DNA of 6,665 nt from Syntrophomonadaceae bacterium (GTDB taxonomy: Bacteria > Bacillota > Dethiobacteria > SKNC01), in the NCBI GenBank assembly GCA_003555415.1, contig PWHX01000114.1, positions 1-6,665 on the forward strand. Reading direction: 5' to 3'. Shown here piece by piece: positions 1 to 4,645 of the stretch (its first letter is position 1; every line of letters starts with the position of its first letter). The notes beneath the pieces are model-generated. The model was not told the origin of the DNA and ran no database searches. It was given only the letters and a program-made list of their open reading frames with translations. The position numbers were made by a program, and so were the translations under genes.

Positions 1-30
1 AAAATAACTGTAAGAAAATAACTGCTAGCA

Positions 31-68
31 AAAAGGCCGTAAATCTTAAATAAGATTTACGGCCTTTT
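31..68. terminator. Bidirectional hairpin terminator after the coat gene pair
   Basis: Positions 31-48 are perfectly complementary to 51-68, an 18-bp inverted repeat with only 2 nt between the arms. The outer A/T pairs supply a short U tract on either strand (five T's on the minus strand, four on the plus). It lies 15 bp past the stop of the minus-strand coat gene, so it is best read as that operon's intrinsic terminator. It could equally end a plus-strand transcript arriving from outside the window. Confidence 0.85.
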
Positions 69-83
69 AATTAATTTTTAAGG

Positions 84-347
84 CTAGAGCTGTATATTGG
101 CATACTCATTTTGTGCTTTGGCTATTTCAGATACATCAGCTTGTTGTATTTCGTACCAGCCTTTTTTGTTCATTGCATCAAAAATTTGTTTTTGTGCGTT
201 ATAGGTTTCTTGCAATAATTTAATATAGTCTTTTCTTAATGTATCGTTTTGAGATTCTGTTATATAAGTATTCAAACTGCTTGCCAAGAGTTTGTAATCA
301 TTTAAAATAGTGTTAGCAATATCTTGATCCGTCATTTTGGCTGCCAT
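84..347 (-). CDS. CotF-family spore coat protein (Coat_F domain)
   Basis: An 87-residue, almost entirely helical protein resembling the Coat_F family (PF07875) of the spore coat and related clostridial proteins. The family pattern is visible: an N-terminal D-I-L/T-D stretch (residues 7-17), an L-A-S-S-L-N-T helix (21-27), a T-L-R-x-D-Y turn (36-41), and the closing segment with G63-W64-Y65 followed by Q-Q-A-D and a final A-Q-N-E-Y helix. It has no signal peptide and no membrane segment. The ATG at 345-347 is supported by GGAGGT (complement of 355-360), 7 nt upstream. The gene follows the 66-residue gene by only 16 nt, so the two are probably cotranscribed and end at the 31-68 terminator. Role inferred from family: structural component of the spore coat. 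Some clostridial members are not proven coat proteins. Confidence 0.85.
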   Translation of the reverse strand: MAAKMTDQDIANTILNDYKLLASSLNTYITESQNDTLRKDYIKLLQETYNAQKQIFDAMNKKGWYEIQQADVSEIAKAQNEYANIQL

Positions 348-363
348 TTTCCATACCTCCTTT

Positions 364-564
364 TTATTGTAACTTCTTATCTTTTAAATGTTTAACCATG
401 GTTTGAAAATTGTTTTTGTGATTTTGAATAAAACTTCCGCATAAATTTTTAATCTCCTGGTCTGTTGCCATTTCAGAGCATTGGGTTAGTTTCTTTACCA
501 TTAACTCTTCCATTGCCAGAGAATCCTCTAGATGAAGAAGTTCTTTATTACTCAAATGATGCAC
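364..564 (-). CDS. Small ferritin-like helical protein, partner of the CotF-type gene
   Basis: A 66-residue protein predicted to form two amphipathic helices: residues 5-30 with E-D-S-L-A-M-E-E, and 34-60 with N-H-K-N-N-F-Q. It resembles the short ferritin-like or coat-associated proteins often encoded just upstream of CotF-family genes in Clostridia. The metal-binding set of true ferritins is not convincingly present, so an assembly or scaffold role is more likely than catalysis; that is inference. The start is GTG at 562-564, chosen because a near-perfect AAAGGAGGG (complement of 571-579) sits 6 nt upstream. The usual companion order and 16-nt spacing to the downstream coat gene indicate an operon. 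C31/C42-region cysteines are few and do not form a motif. Confidence 0.7.
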   Translation of the reverse strand: MHHLSNKELLHLEDSLAMEELMVKKLTQCSEMATDQEIKNLCGSFIQNHKNNFQTMVKHLKDKKLQ

Positions 565-612
565 CAGAAACCCTCCTTTCCAGTTTTTTTTATTATTCCT
601 TCAAATTTAAAC

Positions 613-641
613 TTTATACCCTTGATTAATAGTATTGTCAG
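613..641 (-). promoter_or_regulatory. Sigma-A-like promoter for the coat gene pair
   Basis: On the minus strand, CTGACA (complement of 636-641) and TATAAA (complement of 613-618) are separated by exactly 17 nt, each matching consensus at five of six positions. The predicted start near 606 leaves a leader of about 40 nt before the GTG at 564. The match is to the housekeeping sigma factor. No convincing sigma-E, sigma-K or sigma-G promoter was seen, which is notable for a putative coat operon. Confidence 0.55.
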
Positions 642-718
642 TAGTTACCGCTGTATAAATTCTTCTTCTGGGGAAATGTATCAAATATTAAAGCTAAATT
701 TATTATTATTAAAGTTAA

Positions 719-729
719 TATGGTATAAT
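719..729 (+). promoter_or_regulatory. Extended -10 promoter for the phosphoesterase-MBL operon
   Basis: TATGG followed by a perfect TATAAT (724-729) gives a full extended -10 element, with no good -35 at the expected distance. A second TATAAT lies at 735-740 and could also be used. Transcription from the first would start near 736, about 29 nt before the ATG at 765. The 580-764 interval is a divergent promoter region shared with the minus-strand coat pair. Confidence 0.55.
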
Positions 730-764
730 ATCCCTATAATAGAAACAAGGAGTTATATTTATTT

Positions 765-1238
765 ATGTCTTCTTTAGATGAATATAAAAACAAAAGAAAT
801 TTTAATAAAACCAGTGAACCTGAAGGGTATGAAGGGAAAAAAAATAATTCAAACCAGTCAGAATCTTTTGACGGGAGATTTGTAGTACAGGAACATCATG
901 CCAGTAGGCTGCATTGGGATTTTAGATTGGAAATGGAAGGAACATTGAAAAGCTGGGCTGTTCCCAAGGGACCTCCCCTGGTCCAGGGAATCAGAAGGCT
1001 TGCTGTAGAAGTTGAGGATCATCCCCTGGATTATATTAATTTTGAAGGTGTCATTCCTAAGGGAAATTACGGTGCTGGAACAGTAAGTCTCTGGGATCAG
1101 GGTTACTATAAACTGGTGGAAAAAAAACCTAAAAAACTAGTCCTGGTTCTTCTGGGGGATAAGCTTAAAGGCGGTTACGTATTAGTTAAAACAAAAGACA
1201 ATCAATGGTTGATGATAAAAATGTATGAACCGGAGTAA
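765..1238 (+). CDS. Standalone LigD-type DNA 3'-phosphoesterase
   Basis: A 157-residue protein matching the phosphoesterase (PE) domain found at the N-terminus of bacterial DNA ligase D (LigD_N, PF13298), here as a complete separate gene. Known PE enzymes are metal-dependent and remove a terminal 3' ribonucleoside and then the 3'-phosphate, cleaning ends for ligation. The N-terminal tail (1-37) carries the usual Y-x-x-K-R-x-F and T-x-E-P-x-G features. The core begins at F39 with Q42-E-H44. Residues expected to bind metal or catalyse are present: H44, H50, D52, R54 and H86, in the R-L-H-W-D-F-R-L-E and E-D-H-P-L-D-Y motifs, followed by G-V-I-P-K-G-N-Y-G-A-G (95-105) and a closing W-L-M-I-K. 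No ligase or polymerase domain follows. AAGGAG at 747-752 lies 12 nt before ATG. The MBL gene begins 27 nt downstream, so they are likely cotranscribed. Confidence 0.92.
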   Translation: MSSLDEYKNKRNFNKTSEPEGYEGKKNNSNQSESFDGRFVVQEHHASRLHWDFRLEMEGTLKSWAVPKGPPLVQGIRRLAVEVEDHPLDYINFEGVIPKGNYGAGTVSLWDQGYYKLVEKKPKKLVLVLLGDKLKGGYVLVKTKDNQWLMIKMYEPE

Positions 1239-1265
1239 GAACCTGAGTGAATCGAGGGATGTAAA

Positions 1266-2081
1266 ATGGAGCTTACGATTACTACGCTGGTGGAGAACAT
1301 GGTTAAAGATAGGAACCTTTTGGCGGAACATGGTTTATCTTTTCTTATACAGGTGAATAATAATAATTTTATTTTTGATACCGGGCAGGGCATGTGCATA
1401 GATCATAATGTTTCTTTACTAAATATTAGCCTAAAAACTATTTCTTCTGTTATAATATCTCATGGACACTATGACCATACCGGCGGGCTGATGAGATTAA
1501 TTGACAAGAAAATTCCGTTAACAATTAGAACTCATCAGGAGGTTTTTAATAAAAAATTTATATTAACAAGGAATAATTACAAAGAAATAGGGATGCCCAC
1601 CGCAATAAAGGATTCTCTACACAACAATATAAAATTAATCTTAAATAAAGAGCCTGTAGAAATAGAAAAAAATATCTTTTTAACCGGGGAGATACCTGCC
1701 TTTGAAAAGAATGATGGATTTTTCACATTTAATAACCAAAATGAGTATGTCCCGGACAGCTTTAGAGATGAGCAGGCTTTATTTATAAAGACCCACAAAG
1801 GTCTGGTAGTAATTCTGGGCTGTGCCCATACAGGTATAATAAATACATTGGAATATATAAAATCAATAACCAACGAGACTATTTATGCTGTTTTAGGGGG
1901 GACCCATTTGATTGAAGCTGATGACCAAGAATTAAAAAAGACAGTAGAAAAATTAGAAAAATTAAAAATCAGTAATATAGGAGTTTGCCACTGCACAGGG
2001 ATAGATTCTTATACTTATTTAAAAAATAAGTTGCCCCATAAAGTTTTTTATTGTTATACAGGGTCAAAGTTTTTAGTATAA
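1266..2081 (+). CDS. MBL-fold metallo-hydrolase, COG1237 (dihydropterin/RFA-P synthase-like) type
   Basis: A 271-residue metallo-beta-lactamase-fold protein. Visible motifs are F-D-T-G at 37-40, S-H-G-H-Y-D-H at 65-71 (H66, H68, D70, H71), G-C-A-H-T-G at 185-190 (H188), G-G-T-H-L at 211-215 and C-H-C-T-G at 241-245 (H242). Together they make a complete dinuclear metal site. The G-C-A-H and C-H-C-T-G signatures and D-E-Q-A-L-F (169-173) place it in the group annotated as 7,8-dihydropterin-6-yl-methyl-4-(beta-D-ribofuranosyl)aminobenzene 5'-phosphate synthase, a name taken from an archaeal enzyme that is unlikely to give the real substrate in a bacterium. No beta-CASP domain is present, so it is not an SNM1/RNase J-type nuclease. 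GAGGG at 1254-1258 supports ATG 1266. It is the second gene after the phosphoesterase and ends just before a strong terminator. Confidence 0.88.
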   Translation: MELTITTLVENMVKDRNLLAEHGLSFLIQVNNNNFIFDTGQGMCIDHNVSLLNISLKTISSVIISHGHYDHTGGLMRLIDKKIPLTIRTHQEVFNKKFILTRNNYKEIGMPTAIKDSLHNNIKLILNKEPVEIEKNIFLTGEIPAFEKNDGFFTFNNQNEYVPDSFRDEQALFIKTHKGLVVILGCAHTGIINTLEYIKSITNETIYAVLGGTHLIEADDQELKKTVEKLEKLKISNIGVCHCTGIDSYTYLKNKLPHKVFYCYTGSKFLV

Positions 2082-2096
2082 TTAAAATATTAATAG

Positions 2097-2124
2097 AAAA
2101 AGCGTGTTCAAGAACACGCTTTTT
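2097..2124. terminator. Intrinsic terminator after the phosphoesterase-MBL operon
   Basis: Arms 2097-2109 and 2112-2124 are perfectly complementary (core AGCGTGTTC/GAACACGCT) with a 2-nt spacer. The arms end in an A run and a T run, so the hairpin is followed by a U tract. It starts 16 nt after the MBL stop codon. Its symmetry would also let it stop a minus-strand transcript from the 38-residue gene that reads past that gene's own terminator. Confidence 0.88.
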
Positions 2125-2169
2125 CAGGGGAGCCTATATTATGGGTGGGGATTACCCTTATTAAAAAGG

Positions 2170-2185
2170 AGGGGCATTAGCCCCT
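2170..2185 (-). terminator. Terminator overlapping the stop codon of the 38-residue gene
   Basis: Read on the minus strand, AGGGGC and GCCCCT form a 6-bp GC-rich stem around a TAAT loop, followed by CCTTTTT. The TAA stop codon of the miniprotein lies in the loop, so the gene and terminator are packed into each other. The two intervening C's before the T run make the U tract slightly offset. Calling it a terminator is therefore reasonable but not certain. Confidence 0.6.
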
Positions 2186-2293
2186 GTTGGACATCATCTC
2201 TCCAAGCATTTTACCAGCCATAAAGGCTGCCAGGGGCAATGCAATTAATGCTGCCCAGTTTTTATTACGTTGCTTCTCTAATGCCATAAACAT
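2177..2293 (-). CDS. 38-residue single-pass membrane miniprotein, unknown function
   Basis: A short open frame with every sign of translation: ATG at 2291-2293, AAAGGAGGG on the minus strand (complement of about 2299-2307) 6 nt upstream, and a hairpin terminator at its end. The 38-residue product has a positively charged N-terminus (K7, R9, K11), then a hydrophobic stretch from W13 to about M26 rich in A, L and F. A G-K-M-L-G-E-M-M segment and a short polar tail S-N-R-G follow. This fits a single transmembrane helix or a membrane-surface amphipathic helix. M3 is a second possible start. It faces the ADP-ribosylglycohydrolase gene divergently across 105 bp. I do not recognise a family. Toxin, spore-membrane or regulatory small protein are all possible, and nothing in the sequence chooses between them. 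Confidence 0.72.
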   Translation of the reverse strand: MFMALEKQRNKNWAALIALPLAAFMAGKMLGEMMSNRG

Positions 2294-2398
2294 AATAATC
2301 CCTCCTTTAATGATTATTATCTCTTATTGATAGACATTAATTCATGTTAAATGTTGTATGCTAATACATTTTTTTTAAGTTGCCAGGAGGTTTAATAT

Positions 2399-3358
2399 AT
2401 GTTTTTAAAGGAAAAATTTATTGGTTCTCTTATGGGCACTCATGCCGGGGATGCACTGGGGATGCCTGTAGAAGGATATCAGCCCGGGCTTATTAAAATG
2501 AGGTGGGGACAGGTAACAGAAATGATGGATGCTAGGTTGGGTCGAGGGACTTATACTGATGACACAGAAATGATGATCGCTATTGCTGAGTCTCTCTGCC
2601 GCTGTAAGGGCTTTAATGGGCCAGATATGGCCCAGGCATTCCTGGAGAATTTTAGCCCTGACAGGGGTTATGGAGGAGGCACAACAAAGGTGCTTTCTCT
2701 TATCAAATCCGGTAAGCCTTGGGATGAAGCCGGCAAGGAAGTATTTAACGGTGGTTCTTATGGCAATGGTTCAGCCATGCGTATAGCTCCTGTGGGCTGC
2801 CTCTTTTATGATAAACCCCAACAATTAAAGGAAGTAGCCAAACTATCCAGCATCATAACTCATCGCCATTTACTAGGGATAGAAGGAGCAGTGCTGCAGT
2901 CACTGGCCGTAGCCAAAGCCTTGAGGATAGATGATTCTAAGAAAATGGATCCTTTTACTTTTCTTCAAGAATTAATAGAGGAATTTAACCCCCAATCTAA
3001 AGAATATAAAGACAAATTATATTTAATGAGGAAACTATTAATTAAAGAGCCTGATAAAGAAGAGGTAATAAAAAGCCTGGGTAATGATGTTCGGGCTTAT
3101 AATTCAGTGCCCACTGCTATTTATAGCTTTCTAGCCCATCCAGATAGTTTTGAAGAGGCCCTTATTTATGCAGTCAATCTGGGAGGGGATACAGATACAA
3201 TCGGTGCCATGTCAGGAGCCATAAGCGGAGCTTACCACGGGATAAGGGGGGTTCCTGTTTACTGGTTGGAGTCCCTAGAGGAAGGGCCTAAAGGTCGTGG
3301 GTATATTAAAAAACTAGCCAAAAAGCTATATGATACTTATTTGTATATAAACAAATAA
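2399..3358 (+). CDS. ADP-ribosylglycohydrolase (ARH/DraG family)
   Basis: A 319-residue protein of the ADP-ribosyl-glycohydrolase family (PF03747), which uses two Mg ions to remove ADP-ribose from proteins or related substrates; DraG and human ARH3 are known members. Motifs in order are G-D-A-L-G-M-P-V-E (17-25), T-D-D-T-E-M (53-58, with D54 and D55 as metal ligands), G-N-G-S-A-M-R-I-A-P (122-131), T-H-R-H (154-157) and G-G-D-T-D-T-I-G (262-269, D264 and D266 as metal ligands). The fold is full length with an intact active site. It has no secretion signal, so it is cytoplasmic. AGGAGG at 2385-2390 precedes ATG 2399 by 8 nt. No ADP-ribosyltransferase or nitrogenase gene is seen nearby, so the substrate (protein, nucleic acid or small molecule) is open. 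The next gene starts 53 nt downstream with no terminator between, suggesting an operon. Confidence 0.92.
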   Translation: MFLKEKFIGSLMGTHAGDALGMPVEGYQPGLIKMRWGQVTEMMDARLGRGTYTDDTEMMIAIAESLCRCKGFNGPDMAQAFLENFSPDRGYGGGTTKVLSLIKSGKPWDEAGKEVFNGGSYGNGSAMRIAPVGCLFYDKPQQLKEVAKLSSIITHRHLLGIEGAVLQSLAVAKALRIDDSKKMDPFTFLQELIEEFNPQSKEYKDKLYLMRKLLIKEPDKEEVIKSLGNDVRAYNSVPTAIYSFLAHPDSFEEALIYAVNLGGDTDTIGAMSGAISGAYHGIRGVPVYWLESLEEGPKGRGYIKKLAKKLYDTYLYINK

Positions 3359-3377
3359 TAAAATATAAAAATAAGTC

Positions 3378-3414
3378 AGGAGGTGAAGCTGGTTAAAAAC
3401 CAGCCCAAAAATTG
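3378..3414 (+). promoter_or_regulatory. Shine-Dalgarno and TTG start separated by a perfect hairpin
   Basis: AGGAGGTGA (3378-3386) is a 9-nt perfect complement to the 16S rRNA tail but lies 25 nt before the TTG at 3412-3414. Between them, GCTGGTT (3388-3394) and AACCAGC (3398-3404) form a perfect 7-bp stem with an AAA loop. Folding it would leave only 8 nt between the SD and the TTG, an ideal distance. No other start codon is available in frame between the upstream stop (3394-3396) and 3412. An alternative is a tiny leader ending in TGA at 3413-3415 that overlaps the TTG, allowing coupled restart. Confidence 0.6.
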
Positions 3415-4437
3415 AGCAGAAGAATACTAGCATTAGATGTAGGTGGAGGGACTCAAGACATCCTTATATACGATGAAAACCAGCCCATGGAAAACTGCTA
3501 CAAGATGATACTTCCTTCACCAACCGTAATCCTGGCCAGGAAAATTAAAAAAATGACCATGGGAAATAAACCAATTTTTCTAACAGGTAATCTGATGGGG
3601 GGAGGTCCCTGTACAAGGGCTGTAAAGCTTCACTTACAAAAAGGCCTTCCTGTTTACAGTTCTCCCCAGGCAGCGAAAACCATAAAAGATGACCCTGATA
3701 AAGTCAAGAGCCTGGGTGTGCAGATAACAGATAACCCCCCTGCAGGAGCTGAGTTATTAACCTTATCAGACATTGATTTACCTGTTTTACAAAAAACCTT
3801 GGAAAATTATGAAATTGAAATGCCTGAAAAGTTTGCCGTAGCCGTTCAGGATCACGGCGAATCTATAGAAATAAGTAACAGGCTTTTCAGGTTTAAGCAC
3901 TGGGAAAAATTTATGAAAGAGGGGGGAGATATTTCCAAGCTGGCCTACTATAATATTCCACCTTATCTCACCAGAATGAAATCAGTTCAAAAAGTAATAC
4001 CAGGAGCTCTGGTTATGGACACCTGTTCTGCAGCCATATGGGGTGCACTGGAAGACGAAAATATTGCCAGGTATAGGGAAGAAGGATTAACCCTTATCAA
4101 CATAGGAAACCAACATACCTTTGCTGTTTTGTTAAAGGGATCATTAGTTTATGGACTTTTTGAACACCACACAGGTATTTTAACTTCTGACCAGCTGCAA
4201 AATTATATGGAAAGGTTCAAGTCAGGAGATCTAACTCATGAAGAAATTTTTAATAGCGGCGGGCATGGGTGTTATATAAAAGAAAATATCAAAAATAACT
4301 TTGAATTTACCGCTGTTACAGGACCTCAAAGATATTTAGCCAGGAGCCTGGGGTATTATGAGGCAGCCCCTTATGGAGATATGATGTTAACAGGAAGCTT
4401 TGGATTAATTTCTGCAACTCTGACCGTCAATTTCTAA
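3412..4437 (+). CDS. DUF1786 family protein with actin/hexokinase-like nucleotide-binding motifs
   Basis: A 341-residue protein of the DUF1786 family (PF08735, COG4012), biochemically uncharacterised as far as I know. The N-terminus has D-V-G-G-G-T-Q-D (9-16), the phosphate-1 loop typical of the ASKHA (actin/sugar kinase/Hsp70) fold. A second phosphate-like motif, N-I-G-N-Q-H-T (230-236), follows in the C-terminal half. Other likely conserved spots are G-N-L-M-G-G-G-P-C (59-67), Q-D-H-G (146-149) and M-L-T-G-S-F-G (325-331). The databases' label 'pyruvate formate-lyase activating enzyme' is not supported: there is no C-x3-C-x2-C radical-SAM cluster motif. ATP binding is inferred from motifs only. 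Start TTG 3412 is the only in-frame candidate and is served by a hairpin-separated SD. The position directly after the ADP-ribosylglycohydrolase suggests a shared transcript and possibly a shared process. Confidence 0.85.
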   Translation: MSRRILALDVGGGTQDILIYDENQPMENCYKMILPSPTVILARKIKKMTMGNKPIFLTGNLMGGGPCTRAVKLHLQKGLPVYSSPQAAKTIKDDPDKVKSLGVQITDNPPAGAELLTLSDIDLPVLQKTLENYEIEMPEKFAVAVQDHGESIEISNRLFRFKHWEKFMKEGGDISKLAYYNIPPYLTRMKSVQKVIPGALVMDTCSAAIWGALEDENIARYREEGLTLINIGNQHTFAVLLKGSLVYGLFEHHTGILTSDQLQNYMERFKSGDLTHEEIFNSGGHGCYIKENIKNNFEFTAVTGPQRYLARSLGYYEAAPYGDMMLTGSFGLISATLTVNF

Positions 4438-4444
4438 ATATAAT

Positions 4445-4477
4445 CGGGGGTAGGCCCCCCGGCCCCCCCCCGGTTTT
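4445..4477 (+). terminator. GC-rich hairpin with C9 run, probable terminator
   Basis: CGGGGG (4445-4450) can pair with CCCCCG at 4456-4461, or with the later C run that ends in CG at 4472. A TTTT at 4474-4477 follows. The alternatives compete, and the second one places the U tract directly after the stem. The block contains a run of nine C's (4463-4471) and is strikingly GC-rich against AT-rich flanks. It starts 8 nt after the DUF1786 stop codon, which fits an intrinsic terminator for the glycohydrolase/DUF1786 operon. Confidence 0.65.
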
Positions 4478-4512
4478 GTAATAACCAGGTTAATATCTAC
4501 TATTCTTGATTC

Positions 4513-4540
4513 TTGATTTAAAGAGGAGGCAAAATATGAT
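4513..4540 (+). promoter_or_regulatory. Possible sigma-A promoter ahead of the thiamine-binding gene
   Basis: TTGATT (4513-4518) and TATGAT (4535-4540) are separated by 16 nt. The -10 matches consensus at five positions and the -35 at four. The -35 lies in a tandem ATTCTTG heptamer (4502-4508 and 4509-4515). Transcription would start near 4547, giving a leader of about 100 nt before GTG 4646. The element overlaps the start of the minigene at 4536, so a transcript from it would lack that minigene's RBS. An upstream promoter would have to read through the GC-rich hairpin. Confidence 0.35.
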
Positions 4541-4562
4541 ACTGAAGGCAAAGGTATTTTAA
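4536..4562 (+). CDS. Eight-codon minigene with strong RBS; leader peptide or gene remnant
   Basis: GAGGAGG (4523-4529) stands 6 nt before an ATG at 4536 that opens a frame of only eight codons (M-I-L-K-A-K-V-F) ending in TAA. The SD and spacing are as good as those of the real genes nearby, so ribosomes should load here if the RNA is made. The peptide has no run of regulatory codons (no repeated Trp, His, Leu or Arg) that would indicate classical attenuation. It could be a leader peptide, the surviving 5' end of a decayed gene, or chance. No continuation of a protein was found in any frame down to 4630. Confidence 0.35.
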   Translation: MILKAKVF

Positions 4563-4568
4563 AAAGCT

Positions 4569-4584
4569 TATACTAAATAGTATA
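4569..4584. promoter_or_regulatory. AT-rich dyad, possible operator
   Basis: The 16-bp sequence 4569-4584 is a perfect inverted repeat apart from a central AA: TATACTA and TAGTATA. It lies in the leader between the minigene and the thiamine-binding gene, downstream of the candidate promoter. Its size and symmetry fit a small dimeric repressor site, but AT-rich DNA forms such dyads by chance and no regulator is identified. Confidence 0.25.
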
Positions 4585-4587
4585 TTA

Positions 4588-4618
4588 ATATTATTTCTGA
4601 AGAAAATACAAATAATAT
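4588..4618 (+). other. AT-rich stem-loop in the leader of the thiamine-binding gene
   Basis: ATATTATTT (4588-4596) pairs perfectly with AAATAATAT (4610-4618) around a 13-nt loop, ending 14 nt before the RBS at 4633-4639. The stem is all A-U pairs and weak. It does not resemble the TPP (THI-box) riboswitch, whose conserved CUGAGA and related core elements are absent here. It may be a minor structural element or chance. Confidence 0.25.
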
Positions 4619-4632
4619 CAGCCAAATAAAAT

Positions 4633-4639
4633 GGAGGTG
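4633..4639 (+). promoter_or_regulatory. RBS that fixes the GTG 4646 start
   Basis: GGAGGTG at 4633-4639 lies 6 nt before GTG 4646. It overlaps the ATG at 4631, which therefore cannot be the functional start and has no SD of its own. This decides the N-terminus of the thiamine-binding protein as M-P-V-L-Q-I. Confidence 0.85.
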
Positions 4640-4645
4640 TTTCTA

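Noticed and set aside
1..24. Direct repeat AAAATAACTG at 1-10 and 15-24
   Set aside because: Two short AT-rich copies at the window edge; too little to call a repeat element or attachment site.
532..777. 81-codon plus-strand open frame across the coat gene start and the divergent promoter region
   Set aside because: It has no RBS, runs over two promoters and a minus-strand gene start, and its translation is low-complexity hydrophobic sequence from AT-rich DNA.
1202..1399. Minus-strand open frame opposite the phosphoesterase end and MBL start
   Set aside because: Antisense shadow of two well-supported genes with no RBS and no recognisable protein.
1577..1873. 98-codon minus-strand open frame inside the MBL gene
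   Set aside because: Antisense shadow; the plus-strand frame holds the complete MBL motifs.
1266..2081. RNase J/SNM1-type nuclease role for the MBL protein
   Set aside because: No beta-CASP domain. The motif set fits the COG1237 hydrolase group.
2583..2786. 67-codon plus-strand open frame inside the ADP-ribosylglycohydrolase gene
   Set aside because: Out-of-frame shadow of a gene with all catalytic motifs intact.
3412..4437. Annotation as pyruvate formate-lyase activating enzyme
   Set aside because: No radical-SAM C-x3-C-x2-C motif is present. The N-terminal D-V-G-G-G-T-Q-D instead points to an ASKHA nucleotide-binding fold.
4502..4518. Tandem ATTCTTG heptamer
   Set aside because: Only two copies plus a partial third; likely simple AT-rich duplication, noted only because it overlaps the candidate -35.
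4547..4645. TPP riboswitch ahead of the thiamine-binding gene
   Set aside because: The conserved THI-box core motifs were not found, and the leader is mostly AU-only stems.
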